Assembly: GCA_015179025.1 (NCBI GenBank)
Contig: WHUX01000027.1
Coordinates: 1-64,000 of the forward strand
DNA from: Terfezia claveryi
Lineage: Eukaryota; Ascomycota; Pezizomycetes; Pezizales; Pezizaceae
Length of the DNA stretch: 64,000 nucleotides
Reading direction: 5' to 3'
This document shows, in pieces, positions 37,374 to 49,351 of this stretch. The notes under the pieces were generated by a model. It saw only the letters and a list, made by a program, of their open reading frames with translations. It was not told the DNA's origin and ran no database searches. How positions within the stretch are numbered: position 1 is the first letter of the stretch; every line of letters begins with the position of its first letter. The position numbers and the translations under genes are program-made.

Positions 37374-37879
37374 TGTCACAACTGTCCTTTCCTAGACGGG
37401 TTTGAGAGTCAGACGGGATTCCGTCCGACTCTCGTTATTGTAGATTGATATCATTGTTATCTCTGTTCCTGAAATAAGGGGTCTCGAGAACCTTATTCCT
37501 TCCAGTGGCCTTAGCCAGGAAGGAAGCCTGTATATATAGCTTGCTCTCTCCGCCCTCTCATTGGATCCCCATCTAACGTCTTGTATACCAAATACAGGAC
37601 CTTGTCTCTCCATGAAGGTGTACCTCCCTTGTACACCCCCTTGTCTTGCCTTGTCCTATGAATAGCTCTGTAGCAAAGCTGCCCCCCTCCGATATACACG
37701 GCAACTGCCTCCACGTGTCTCGTGCCCCTTGCCCTCTGCCCCTCTTGCCTCTTACCCTTGCCCCCCATCCCAGCCTTCCCCTAGTCACACACGTAGCGTT
37801 CCTATATGTGTCTTGCCCTAGCCTCTGCCTTCTCCCCGGTGTACCCCTTAGTTGCCTTGTCTCCAGAGCCCACATTACA
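37374..37879 (+). repeat. 5' LTR of outer Gypsy (506 bp)
   Basis: Starts TGTCACAACTG and ends CCCACATTACA (TG...CA). It has TATATATAG near 37531 as a possible TATA box. It is the same length as the last 3' LTR (55284-55789). Confidence 0.92.
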
Positions 37880-37910
37880 CTACGTTAGATTGCTCTGACC
37901 AACCGGTACA

Positions 37911-39000
37911 ATGTCTGAACCAACCCTATTACCCACCGACAGGTTCCAAGCATAGCGGGAAACCCCAATACCCTCAGACCCAGCCCAGCTGTTGGAATAC
38001 CGCCGAATGGCTATCAATATCTTCACTACTACCTATAAGATTGGTGAAAAATAAGGAGCAGAGCTCTAAGACACCCAACGAAGCCTGAAAGAAGCCGAAG
38101 ATGAAATCCTTCTTCTCTGAGAGGACCTCGCAAACGACCGTGTAACCATGTGCAATCTTAACCATGCCCTTGCTACTGCAACTGCACGTGACCGCCACGC
38201 CTACCAAAACCCAAGACCTTCCCACCCCACCCAAATTTAACAGCGAACGGGCCCGCCTCAAGGCCTGGAAAAACTCCATCAATATTAAGCTCAACAGAGA
38301 CGTTGCTAAGTTTCCAACCACCCAGTACAAACTCGCTTACGTTTACAGCCTGCTGGAGGAGAAGGCTCTGGACCAAGTCCAACCCTATGTTTTGGAAACA
38401 GGTATCAAACTAGCGGATATCCCTACCCTATTCGTGATCCTCGACCGAGCGTTTAGAGACTCGGACCCAAAGGGAATGGCCACCCTAGCCCTCCGGGCCC
38501 TCTGACAAAGAAACACCGACCTAGCCACCTATGTGGCTGAATTCTCTAGGCTAGCTTCGGAGGTCAAATGGAGTAACAAGATCAAACTGGATCAATTCCA
38601 GGAAGGCTTAAGTATAGAACTGAGACAGGCACTTATCAACTTCCTAGACGTCCACACCCTTGAAGAATTATGATCAGGCCAGCCGATTGGAGCAAAAGAT
38701 AGCCAGGTTTAGAAACAGCCTTAAGGCCTCCCCTACAACAGCACCCCCACGATCGACCTTTTTAGCACCTCGCCCTAGCACAGGCTCCCGTAACCTCCCC
38801 CAACAATCCAGCCCACCCTTCTCTCGTGGGGTGGACCGGCCCCTATGGACTTATCTACAGGCAGACCCCGCCTGACCCAAGAAGAGAGGGAACGCCGCCG
38901 GAATAATGGGCTATGCATAGCCTATGGGAAGGCTGATCACTTCATTGCGGCTTACCCCCTTCGAAAGAATCGCTCCCTCGCCATCCACACTATCTCGATA
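37911..39000 (+). pseudogene. outer Gypsy gag
   Basis: Starts at ATG 37911 and reads with stops at 37953, 38052, 38067 and 38118 (TAG, TAA, TAA, TGA). A frameshift near 38205 leads to the gag core (FNSERARLKAWKNSINIKLN and onward), with TGA at 38503 and 38671. After further frame loss there is a relic zinc knuckle at about 38915-38955, LCIAYGKADHFIAAYP, in which two Cys of C-x2-C-x4-H-x4-C are Tyr. All these changes fit C-to-T on one or other strand. The product would have been the capsid/nucleocapsid. Confidence 0.85.
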
Positions 39001-39215
39001 CCCTAGTACCCAGGATTGAGGAGCTTGATGAGTCGGGAAAAGCCCTGTCCCTTGCCTAGTTACTGACACTAGCAAAGGACCTGCCCAGGCCATCTATCTT
39101 TGTCTTTGTCTGCATTTTCTGTTTCTTCCGCTTCTTCTGTTGTTGACGAATCTCGCTTGTTCAGTGAGCATTTTGTTGTATCTATCTCCCTTAATATCAA
39201 TGATAGAACAATCAC

Positions 39216-39470
39216 ACGTTAGCCCTTATAGATTGTGGAGCTTCAGGAATTGCATTCGTTAATCAGGCCTTTGTCAGTAAATTCTCCATACCCACGTCAA
39301 AGCTAAAAACCCCCCGTGTTCTGGATGTCATCGATGGTCAACCCATCTCCTCCAAGGATATCACCAATATCGTGTGTATGCCTGCCCTGGTCGGGGATCA
39401 CTCTGAAGCCCTCCCGATGTTTGTGACTAAGCTCAAATACCCGATTGTGCTCAGAATCCATGGCTATGAA
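39216..39470 (+). pseudogene. outer Gypsy aspartic protease
   Basis: ALIDCGASGIAFVNQ places the catalytic Asp codon at 39231-39233 in the usual hydrophobic-D-x-G-A context. It is followed by a typical retropepsin pattern to YPIVL. Downstream, at about 39640-39700, lies a short repeat of GGTTTCCCCTGTGCCC. Confidence 0.8.
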
Positions 39471-39829
39471 TGCACGATGTATTGGTCAGCTTCGGCTTTA
39501 TACCCTACAGTTTAACAGCCAGTTTTGCAAAAAACACTATGGGAATCCAAAGGCCACCATTACTGGGCTGTATGCCTTGCCACCCCGGTAGTCTACCTGA
39601 CTCAGGTGGTGCACCTACCTGCACACCTCGATGCCAATTCCCTGTTTTCCCTGTACCCCGGTTTCCCCTGTGCCCCTGGTTTCCCCTGTGCCCACGAGTC
39701 TCCAAAAACCTCTGAATGTTAGCTTCATCGGGGCAGGGGCTTTCGCTTACCTCACCAGGAAGCACAAGCTGAAGGCTCATGCCCTGTCCATACATAAGTG
39801 AACCTGGAAATCAACAAGATGCAGCCTAA

Positions 39830-40478
39830 GGAGGAGTGGAAGGCCATGGTCCTGGATGAATATCACGAGTTTATTGATCTATTCTCGGAAAAAGCCGCGG
39901 AGAAGCTGGTGCCCCACTGACCATATGACCACACAATTCCGCTAGTAGAGGGTAAGTCCCCCCCCTATGGGCCCTTCTACGGAATGTCCTGGGTAGAGCT
40001 GGAGGCCCTGAAGAAATACTTAGAGGAAAACCTCAACAAGAGCTTCATTCGCTATAGCTCTTCTCTAGTGGGTGCTCCTGTACTGTTTATGAAAAAATCG
40101 GACGGCTCTCTTTGGTTGTGCGTAGATTATCGTGGCCTAAACGAGATAACAGTCAAGAATAGGTATCCCCTGCCTCTGATGGAGGAAACATTAGCCAGGC
40201 TTTTCAAGGCCAAATGGTTCACCAAACTGGATTTGAGAGGGGCATACAACTTGGTACGGATTGCCGAAGGAGAGGAGTGGAAAATGGCCTTTCGAACTCG
40301 TTATGGCTACTTCGAGTACAATGTCATGCCCTTTGGATTAACCAACGCCCTGGCCTCTTTCCAGTACTTTATTAATGATACCCTATGAGACTTCTTGGAT
40401 ATGTTCTGCACGGCTTACCTCGACGATATCTTGATCTATTCAGATACCCTAGCAGAATACAAGATTCATGTCCGGCAG
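39830..40478 (+). pseudogene. outer Gypsy RT, N-terminal part
   Basis: [72 protein letters not shown] and the active site YLDDILIYS (about 40420) are all present. TGA at 39918 (PH*PYDH) and 40386 (NDTL*DFL) replace expected Arg codons (CGA). The frame is cut at 40478 by the CATCAG-ended element and resumes at 51965-51967. Confidence 0.9.
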
Positions 40479-40520
40479 CATCAGCAAAAAAAAATGTACA
40501 TCAGGGCATAACACCAAGCG

Positions 40521-40735
40521 TCCGGATGCAAGTTTGCGTCTTGTGCCTCCTGTGCGTCTGGATGCACTAGAATGTTGTCCCCTCGCCTATGACACAACAC
40601 CAATGCTAGGCAGTTGCTCTCGCATCTAGACACACTAGAAGGTTGCCCCCTCACCTGGGATGCAACACCAATACTGGGTAGTTGATCTCGCATCTGGGAC
40701 GCACTGGGATGTTGCCCCCATGCCTAGGACGCAAG
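40521..40735 (-). repeat. subterminal repeats, left arm
   Basis: Mirror of the right-arm array: repeated CTGGGACGCACTGGGATGTT and GCAACACCAATACTGGGTAG words with a period of about 69 bp. Possible transposase-binding sites by analogy with other TIR elements. Confidence 0.7.
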
Positions 40736-40944
40736 CATCCATGCAACCTTTGTCCCGACGCACTTGGTGGGTAAACACAACCCGCTTACAGCTTGCATCT
40801 GCTACGTTCTTACACCAGCCAGCTATGTAGCCGGGTTTGCAACCTTTGAATATGCATGCAGCAGAAATATTTATTGTATTCGCCAATTATTATATACACA
40901 GAGAGGTATTTAGCAATAAATATGTATATGGAACATGTATGTAG

Positions 40945-41082
40945 TAATACTCGCTCTAACCCTTAAGTTAAGCTTCACTCTAACTCTTGTTGTATCCATC
41001 GCACTAACTCTTACTCTAATACTCGCTCTAATTCTCGCTCTGATTCTCGCTCTAATGCTCTTTCTAATACTCACTGTAATAT
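40945..41082 (-). repeat. 12-bp repeat array, left arm
   Basis: Degenerate repeats of CTCGCTCTAATT/CTCGCTCTAATA, the complement of the ATTAGAGCGAGA array at 51258-51375. Confidence 0.8.
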
Positions 41083-41377
41083 GCTGAGAATAATGAGCAA
41101 AGGGAAAAAGTGCGGGGAAGGGAAGTATATATACAGGAAAACCATAGTTGCCAAGGCTGACTGCTAAGGCCAACAATTTAGACTTTCTGAAGACAATGAG
41201 ATAGGGGATAATAAGAGAAGTGGCACGATAGTGATCAACGGCGCTCAGCCCCCATTTCGCACGTGGGTACCATGCTACTCAATGCCTGGCCTGGAAATAG
41301 TCATATTGGGAAATCGTAGTTATGGTACTGCGAACAAAACAAGTACTGCAATATGTGTGGAGTTCACACTTTGTGAT

Positions 41378-42056
41378 TGTAATGAATAGTACTAGACAGT
41401 ATTCATTCGGTACCGTTTATACAATCTATATCCGTAGGCACAGACGTTTGTGTATTTCGGTTCTGCTGAGGTAAGACCCCAGAAGGGTAGGGAGATTACT
41501 ATGTGGGACATTCACAAAGAGAACAGTAATTAACTGGTGTAATCTATCATATATGATTTGTGCTATCTAAGCTATATGATCTTTATCTGATCGGAATATA
41601 TGCTTGCTTGCTCTGAATGCTTGCTTGGTTGCTTCTTATCTTTCTGTGGATTCCAGAGGGAATCCAGCGGCCTATTTATACTCGTCTGAGATCTGATGAC
41701 TAAGGAAATAAATACAATAAAGGGTGGCACACCAGAAGGTGGTGCACTATACAAAAGGGTTATGTGGCCATAGTAATGAGTCATACGCCTTAAACGATGG
41801 CCATGTGGCTATAGTAATGAGTCACACGCCTTTAAACAGAGGTCACGTGGCCATAATGAGGGTGTGCTCATATGGCAAGTTCCATGGAAGTTCCCATGGC
41901 AAATTCCATGTGCTATGGATGCTTATAAAACAATAGGAGATGGTAGAAGGCTAGTCCTTCAACCGAGAGGCTTAGTTACATAACATAGTAGTAATATAGG
42001 AAATACAAAAGTATATAAACAATTATATAAGCAATGAAACAACGTTCTCCATTACA
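41378..42056 (-). repeat. 3' LTR of inner Gypsy
   Basis: 679 bp, TGTAATGAATAG...CTCCATTACA on plus. It matches 49652-50325 with few differences, some of them small indels. The polypurine tract lies just right of it. Confidence 0.92.
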
Positions 42057-42159
42057 CTTCCCCATATAGAAGGATTTCCTATCCTTACTTCTTTCGTTCT
42101 GCCATATTGGTTTCCATACGTCCTAAGATTTGATGCATTGTTAATACATTAGCATTAAC

Positions 42160-42701
42160 ATGAATATCCTTAGTGTTTCCTTGACTCATGATTCTATCTC
42201 GTTCTTGTTGAATGAGAGCTCGGGTCTCATCTCTAGTTCATGGTCCTTGTTTTCCTTTAGTTCTTCGACGTCTCTTGAATGTATCTTCCATACTCCCGGT
42301 CGTCCAGAAGTCTTGAAGAATTTCGGTGGTGATGTCCTTGGCGTTTACCCAGGAATCATATTTAGGAGAGTATCCTAGCCATCTGACCTTATATTGTCTT
42401 TCCCAGTTCGAGGAGTTGTTCTGAATTCTAATATCTTTTCAACTTCATAACGATCTTCTTGAATTGGTCCTGGATCCTGAGATTGTCTGTGAGGGAACTG
42501 AGTGGGATTGTTTTTGTAGTATGGTTTGAGTTTGCTAATATGAAAAGTATTATATATGAGGTGGAGGTCAGGTTGACTGGATAGGTCTAGGCTATAGTTA
42601 TTGCGTTTCCGATTACTAGAAATAATGGGAAATGGGCCTAGCCATTTTGGTTTGAGTTTGGGTGAGACGTTCGATAGGTTGATATTTTCTGAGGAAAGCA
42701 T
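42160..42701 (-). pseudogene. inner Gypsy integrase tail and chromodomain
   Basis: PKWLGPFPIIS is the GPY/F module of the integrase C-terminus. Then comes YEVEKILEFRTTPRTGK, where the frame shifts by one base; in the next frame QYKVRWLGYSPKYDSWVN completes a chromodomain (42300-42420). The domain would tether integration to modified histones, as known for chromoviruses; the frameshift breaks it here. Confidence 0.82.
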
Positions 42702-42740
42702 AACTTATTGTCCGACTGAAAATTTGGCTGTATTGGGTAG

Positions 42741-43600
42741 TCATTTGTTCGCTTGAGATGCTTGAGTCTTCTTGGCATCATATAGGTTTTTAGATGTTAC
42801 CTCATGACGTTCATTTGCTGGTACATATGCATTAATAGGGTATTGAAGTATCGATACGCCAAGATGTGCATTAAATCCAAATAGTATGGAAAAGGGACTA
42901 TTCTGTCTAGCGGCATTATACCTAGAGTTGAGTTTCAACTGTATCTCTAGTAGTTTCTGTAGCCAATCAAATCCTTCGATTTTACAGGCTCTTGCTACTT
43001 GTAGAATTTCTTTGTTCACAATTTCCGATTGTCCGTCTGCATGTGGATGATATGCGGTGGACGGTTCCAACTTGATTCCTTTATTCCTAGCCCAATCTTG
43101 AAAGTGCGTTGACATAAAAAGAGTGTCGCGGTCAAAAACAATACAGAAAAGGTATTCCATAGTCGGGACTACATGAGTATCAAAGGTAGCAGTACATTGT
43201 TCTGCTGTGAAATTATCTGAGACAGGAATAAGAAACTTGAATCCTGATTGTCTATCGATAATCGTCCAAAGTCGTGAAATACAAACTACATGATCTTCTT
43301 CAACAGGAATATTCTGGTACAAAATTGAACACTTAGTAAACACAGGTGCTAACTTAAGAAAATCCATTGATATGTCAGTCCATGGCCTGCTTGGTACATG
43401 TAATGGGGTTACGAGTCCAAGTGGTGCCTTGTTGGAATACTTTGTCCGTTGACAAGTATCACAACTTCTGATATAGTCCTTAGTTGGTCTGCAAAGGACT
43501 GGTAATCATATCGGTCAGTAAGATATTTCATCGTTTTTTCAATGCCACCATGAGCGGTTGCTTCATGTGCATCTTTAATAACCAATTCAGATAGTTCTTA
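42741..43600 (-). pseudogene. inner Gypsy integrase
   Basis: An upstream HHCC finger can be seen (HEATAHGG..., then CDTCQRTK near 43450). The core carries the DDE triad: TIIDRQSGFKF, VFDRDTLFMS and HPHADGQSEIVNKE. The core ORF runs 43367-42741. It joins retroelement cDNA to target DNA in the nucleus. The finger part is broken by stops and frame changes. Confidence 0.87.
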
Positions 43601-43867
43601 CCTTCAATGTTAAAGGTAGAAGGCAAGACTAGTCTCCATTGTCCTTGTCAGTTCTTGACATACAAAAATCTGTCTCTTCTTCTATGATCCTTACGGTTCA
43701 CAAAGGTATCATAGTAGTTCTTCCAGATAGGACATACTTTAATACATGATTGATATGCGGCTTTTATACCTGTACCTTGGTCAAGCCACTATGTGATGAA
43801 GTAGTCCTTGTCGTCTTCCCATCCGTCGCTGATGTGTTTCTCTTCAATGAGCTTGTTGAGGGTCGGT

Positions 43868-44777
43868 TCATCCTTGTATTGAAGTCATTGATGGTGGGTT
43901 TCTTCTCCTTGCATGTGGAAGCATTATGTCCTGAAAACTTATAGAAATCACAACGCTGTCTGGAGGTCTTGGTGTCTTGAATAAAGAGGGCAATTCTTCA
44001 TCAATTGCTACTCTCTTTTTAGAACGAGTAGTGACGGCGGCGGTGTTGATTGGAATTGCGTTACTGCTGCTAGCGTTGCAGCTGGTTGTTGAAGTGCATT
44101 CCATAGTTGTTGTGGGGCAACAGGAGTATCCATGATCTCCTGTTCCATTTGTCGGTTAGTCATCTGTTCGGTAGGGTTACTGAACTGAATGCTGGGTTGG
44201 AGAGTGGGTCGTGTCGGCTTGTTGGTAATCCATCTTTTTGCCCATTCTCCGATTTCCTAGATAGCTTCTTCTCGGCTGAGAGCTGGTGGAGGTGGATAAG
44301 CTGGCGTTTGTTGTACTGGTGCTAGTTCCTTTTGAGGCTCATTTGCGGATAAGATATGCGCAATACGAGTCGTAAGGAATTCCTTCTCCTTCTTAAGAAC
44401 TGAGGCTGTCAGGTCACAGTTCAAACTGCCATGTCCGTGGTGGTTGCAGATTGCACATGTTTCGACAGTGAATATGCGGTTGTTCATGGCGTGGGAGCTG
44501 CCATGAACTGGACAGTAAAAATCACGGCAAAAGGACCAGTGCATCTTTTGTGTTGTTGCCAATTGCTATGAGCCAGGTCGATAGCAATTTCTTTCGCTTC
44601 TTCAGGAGCGAGGGTATTTTGTTGTGCGTTTTCAGAAGATGGAGGCCTATATCTTAGTCCAAGAACTGTTAAGGGTTTGTTCTTGTTTATATTGGGTATA
44701 CGATCATACCCGCTGAAAACTTCTTCTGGTATGGTGGATAGAGTCTCATCGTCTGAGGACTCTTCTTCCTTCATCAT
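43868..44777 (-). pseudogene. extra region with CCHC knuckle between RNase H and integrase
   Basis: Between the RNase H and integrase domains lie about 300 codons in overlapping frames (44777-44484, 44562-44257, 44104-43868). They include HWSFCRDFYCPVH and a canonical C-x2-C-x4-H-x4-C knuckle, CAICNHHGHGSLNC, at 44416-44457. The usual gag knuckle is present separately at about 47105-47145, so this is a second one. Function unknown; an RNA/DNA-binding tether is inference. Confidence 0.65.
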
Positions 44778-44792
44778 GTCATATTCCTTTCT

Positions 44793-45717
44793 TCATCCTG
44801 GATGCCTCGAAGTATGGACAGAAGATATGGTGTCCAAGTTCTTCGGCTCTTCCACGACATTTGTTGAAGTCGCAGTCGACATGCTTGAAATTGATAGCTC
44901 CGCGAGAAACCATATTGTTCTGAGTAGAGGTTTCTGTAAGTGGAAAGTTCTTAAAGCGTTGGTAGAGATGTTGCGGTTGTAGGTATGGTTAGGAGGATCG
45001 ATGCTGTTGGAAATATAATCGTCCTCGGTGGTGGGAGTGTCCAAGTATTTATGCTTTCTTGATAGAGCGTCTGCTATCAAATTTTCCTTTCCTGCGGTAT
45101 GCTGTATGTCTGTATCAAATTCCATTAGGTAATCTTGCCATCGCCTCAATTTTTGACTTGCAGGCGTTTGAGTATGGAAGGTTACTAACGGTTTGTGGTC
45201 GGTAAGGATAGTGAACTTGTGACCTCTCAATTGTGCTTCAAAAAATTTTAATGAGTCAATAATCGCTAATAATTCTTTTTGAAAGGTAGGATAATTGAGT
45301 TGTGCTGGATTAAATTTTCTAGAGTGGAAGCATGATGGTCTGATGTGCGTCAACGGTCCTTGACCTATCCAAGATCCTAGTCCTACATCACTAGCATCAC
45401 AGACTAAATATTTGGGTTCAGTAGATTCATTATTCCAGGGTTTTAAAACATGTGGGGAATTCACGAGTTCCTTAAGTTTTTCAAACGCTGCATTATGAGT
45501 ATCTGTCCATTCCCATTTCTTTGTTTCTCCTTGCAGTTCTGACAGGGTGCTGCATAGATGCCAAGTCAGGAATAAATCTGCTGAGATAATTAACGATTCC
45601 AAGGAATCCTCTAAGATCCTTTTTTCTTGTAGGAGTTGGAAATGTTAATATAGTAGTCCTCTTCTTCGGGTCTACATGTAATCCATCTGATGTCAAAACG
45701 TGTCCTAAGATTTCCAA
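44793..45717 (-). pseudogene. inner Gypsy RT connection and RNase H
   Basis: GHVLTSDGLHVDPKKR and FLGIVNYLSRFIPDLA (thumb/connection) are followed, after a frame change, by WTDTHNAAFEKLKELV, LVCDASDVGLGSWIGQ, ELLAIIDSLKFFEAQLRGH, ILTDHKPL and GKENLIADALSR. These are the standard Ty3/Gypsy RNase H blocks with D, E and D catalytic residues in place. Confidence 0.88.
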
Positions 45718-46340
45718 TCTTGGAGTAAAGAACTGGCATTTGCTTTCTTTGAGATAAATTTCTCTCCTGTAGACGTTGAAGTACTTTCTTCAATAATTCT
45801 ACATGTTCTTCATACGTTTTGGAGAATATAATAATATCATCAATATAGATGATTAAATTTTTATAGACCATGTCCTTAAAAATTTCATGCATAACGCGAA
45901 CCATGGTAGCAGGTGCGTTACGATCCCCTTGTTGCATAACTCTACTTCTGAAATATCCCATGTGACATAAAAAGGTAGAGTGTTGCTCAGATTCTTTATT
46001 GTTCCTGATATTAAAAAATCCGTCGGCTAAGTCGAGCTTAGTCCAAATGGGATTCTCGCTACTAGTTCAATTGCTTCATTAATATCTGGCAATGGGGTGT
46101 GGTCCGGTTCGACGGCTAAATTGCGGTCTCGACAGTCATTGACATGTCTGGCTTCTTCCGGTTTATCTCGTTTAGGGATAGTGAACATGACTACAGCATT
46201 TGTGTCATTTTCTACTCTATATATGCGACCTGATGCTTCTTCTTCGACTAATTTGTCATGGATTTGTTGTCTAAATCGATGTCCTGAGGGTCGCCATTTT
46301 GGTATCCAAGTAGCTCCGCTTTTGGTTTGATAGAGTGATT
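45611..46340 (-). pseudogene. inner Gypsy reverse transcriptase
   Basis: The right part reads ...IPKRDKPEEARHVNDCRDRN and PLPDINEA in a frame with later breaks. The ORF 45961-45611 contains MGYFRSRVMQQGDRNAPATM and the active site YIDDIIIFSKTYEEHV. Frameshifts separate the fingers, palm and thumb. Confidence 0.85.
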
Positions 46341-46348
46341 AATTTTTC

Positions 46349-48822
46349 TTAGTGGGGTAATTCCCGTGGAATTGTCTTGGGAAATAATAAGGGAAACTCC
46401 GTTACAGGGTTGAATTGTTTCTGTACTGTAGAAACAGCTGTCACGAGTTCTCTTTCTGAATCAGTTTCTTCCGCGTCACTAATATTTTCCCAATTATCTG
46501 GTTCACTATAATCTGTGACTGATTCACAGCTGACCTGTGTATACGCTGATCTTATACCATTCGCCATGGTTCTAGATCCTTTCCATACACTTAGCTGGAA
46601 TCGAGGAATATTTTCCGGTTGGATAGTAACTGGTTCCTGATGGGCAGGAATTATTGCTCGCACTTTGCTGAGAGCAGGTTCTCCTAGTATCATGTCCCAT
46701 CCAGTCAAATGAGCTACATAGAACGTTCGTTCTTCTACATAACCTATCCAATCAAGTTTGATAGTACAAGCTTTGTCTATCGTTCCTTTTGAGCCTTTAA
46801 TTGCAGTACTTAATGATTTCTTCTCGATACTTCTAGTTGGTATTTTGTATAGGTGTACAAATTGAGAATTGATTAAGTCTCCTCCCTTCATTTGGAGATC
46901 AATTAAAGCTAGTGCAGGGTGTTCGTTAGCTTTAACGAATACCTTGCTAAAATCTGGTACCTGTCTTGACAAGGGTCGTTCCTTGATTTTATCCTTGTTG
47001 TTTTTATCCTTGGTGGCTATCGGCATAGCTAAATCTTGTGCGGCTGTACGCATGGGTACCTTATTTTTTCGTTTCCTACAGTCCTTATAGGAGTGTCCAG
47101 GGTTCCAACACCATAGACATTTCTTGTCTCTAATTAATTGCATCTTCGTCTTCTGATCCAATTTTTTTGTGATGGTGTCCCAATCTGAGTCCTTCCGATT
47201 TTCTGTGTTGGGTTTGGTGTTGGGATTGCTGCTAGGATTAAATCCTGTTTTTTGTCGTTGATTCTGGTCCCTGCGTGGACCGTGACTTCGATTTTCATTC
47301 CGAGGGTGTTGTCGTCGGGATGTATTTGTTGTGGATGGTGGGGCAATATCCTTCTTGGAAGCTTCATATGACTCCGCTTGATGCACGAGCTGATCATATG
47401 ACCATTCTTCTTTAATTAAAGGAATTAATGTAGCTGACATATATGGCGGCAGGTGATTAAGAAACTTTCTTCTTTTTACTTCCTGCGATATTGATTGTTT
47501 GCCATCCTTGTCAATCAATTTGATTTGCATTTCAGTAAGCCAGTTGGCAAACTGTTTGATTCCCATGTGACGTCCGTCCTTGTATGGTGTGGCTGTCTCC
47601 CATCGTTTCCACAAAATGTCCTTACTAGTAGAGGGTATCAGAAAATCCCTTAGCGCTAGTATGAAACCAAAGAATGTCGCATTCTTTCCTTTTTCTCTTA
47701 GGAACTGATTATAAGTAGTGAGCGCGCTTCCTTCCATTCTGAATCCAACAATTTCCAGAGCTGAAGCGCCTTCTAAATCTATTCTTTGAGAACAAACCAA
47801 CGTTGCATTGCTGTGGCCCAAGAGTCAAAATATTGTGAGTCTTGCCATTTTTTGTCTTCTCCTCTTAATTTTTCTGGCATATCAATCTTTATTCCTTTTA
47901 AAGCATTCGTTGCTTTATGGTTACCTGTTGTAACCATTCCTGTTGTAGATTCCCATTGCTGGTGTTCAACTGATTTTCCTCGTTTGGGTTTTCTTTTAAG
48001 AGTTTGACTTGCAACTGACGATGCCTTATCAGAGTCCGAGCTATCATCTCCGCTATCATCGGGGTCTCGTCCTCCTCCTTGTGTTTTCTGCTTCTGTTGG
48101 TCTAGTCCTGTATCTAGATCATCATCGTCTTCTGGTAATTCTATATCTTCTGGTGGTTGGTCTTTGTCGTCTGGTTCTTTGGCTGACCCAGTCCTCCTTT
48201 CTGGTGTCTCAGGTGCTCGACCTTTGCCTTTCGATTGATCTTTTGGTGTTCTCAGGAACGCTCCTGGAAGTTCTTTGCTAGGATTGAAAAAATCCTCCGC
48301 GGTATGTGCTGATTCTTCTAGATGAGTGCCGCTCATCATGAATGCCATTATTTCTTCCCAGTTATTTATTACCCAATTCGGTTTCCTTAAAAGTGAACAA
48401 CAGGTTTCCTTAATTCTTTACTTAAAAATGCGTTCATTTCTAAGTCTTCTTCTTTGAATGGGTAAGGTGTTAGCCATAAGTAGTGTTTTGCTACGGCTTC
48501 CATTAAGAGTCGAGTATCATCAGGATGATACTGTTGGGCATGTCCCATTGAGCGAGTATATTTCAAAATCTCCTCAATTGTTGGAAGATGTCTGTCCCAA
48601 AATTCTTCTGGTGCGAGAGGTAAAGCCATACTAAAATATAGTTTGGTTCCTGCTCCACCTGGTTCTCCTATTCTATATCCATGGGCAGATTTATTTCCCC
48701 TTCTGTGTTAGGAACTATAAATCTGGTCTTTCTGGGAGTTTCTTCTACTAATTTCTTAATATCTTCGGTAACATAGTTAACCGTCTCGACCTCTTAGTCT
48801 TCTTACTAAGTTCAGATGCCAT
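46349..48822 (-). pseudogene. inner Gypsy gag and protease
   Basis: The presumed start is ATG 48822-48820 (MASELSKKTKRSRR). The reading then passes through at least three frames (48629-48387, 48348-47779, 47821-46349). The middle is acidic and charged; 47821-46349 carries the capsid region and the knuckle CLWCWNPGHSYKDC near 47120. The protease follows with ALIDLQMKGGDLINSQF near 46900; the Asp is kept but the DSG/DTG triplet is altered. The later part reads MILGEPALSKVRAIIPA. Confidence 0.85.
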
Positions 48823-48823
48823 T

Positions 48824-49351
48824 ATGTCTGATTTCGTCGTCTGTCCACAACCAAATGCAGCTGGTTATGCGATACGATCGTCGAGTTACTTTTCTTCTTT
48901 GGCACCTTTCTGTGCTGATGGTGTGGTGGCTGATGATCCTTATGATCTCCGTTCGACTGACGGTTCTGTTGGCTCGGTGGCTCACGAGGCTGGTGAGGCT
49001 GGATGTCAGGATCCTGATGTTTCTTATGGTCCTGGTTTTTCTTCGTCTACTGGTCTAGAATCTAGTTCTAGTTCTTCCGGCAAGAGTGTCACGTTTTCTG
49101 ATTGGTGTGTTGAGGTAGACGTTGGGGGCGCAGAGGTATTGGTAGAGATGTCTGGGCCTAAGGAAGGTTCTGATGGAGGTAATTCTTTTCTGGAGGAAAT
49201 GGCTGCAGTGGAGGCAGCGAGATTTGAGCCTTGGGATTGTGACGCTTGGTTGTTTAGACCAATTATTCCTGGGACCTGGGGGCCGGTTTTTCAATGGTGT
49301 ACTGGATTTACAGGTACAGATGTAATGGCGGTTGCCAGGAGTGCAAGATGA
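48824..49351 (+). CDS. antisense ORF in the inner Gypsy leader (175 aa)
   Basis: Intact ATG-to-stop frame on the strand opposite gag-pol, wholly inside the roughly 830-nt leader between the 5' LTR (49652-50325) and gag. Its ATG (48824-48826) is one base from the presumed gag ATG (48822-48820), so the two start codons diverge in CATTATG. Codons are strongly T-ending (GCT, GAT, GTT, TCT, GGT), which argues for coding, and there is no stop while gag-pol is riddled. The protein is acidic, with a Ser tract (TGLESSSSSSGKS) and Trp-containing C-terminal half (SDWCVEVDVGG, EPWDCDAWLFRP). No family recognised. Antisense extra ORFs have been described in Boty-type Gypsy elements of Botrytis; kinship is inference. 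Confidence 0.6.
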   Translation: MSDFVVCPQPNAAGYAIRSSSYFSSLAPFCADGVVADDPYDLRSTDGSVGSVAHEAGEAGCQDPDVSYGPGFSSSTGLESSSSSSGKSVTFSDWCVEVDVGGAEVLVEMSGPKEGSDGGNSFLEEMAAVEAARFEPWDCDAWLFRPIIPGTWGPVFQWCTGFTGTDVMAVARSAR

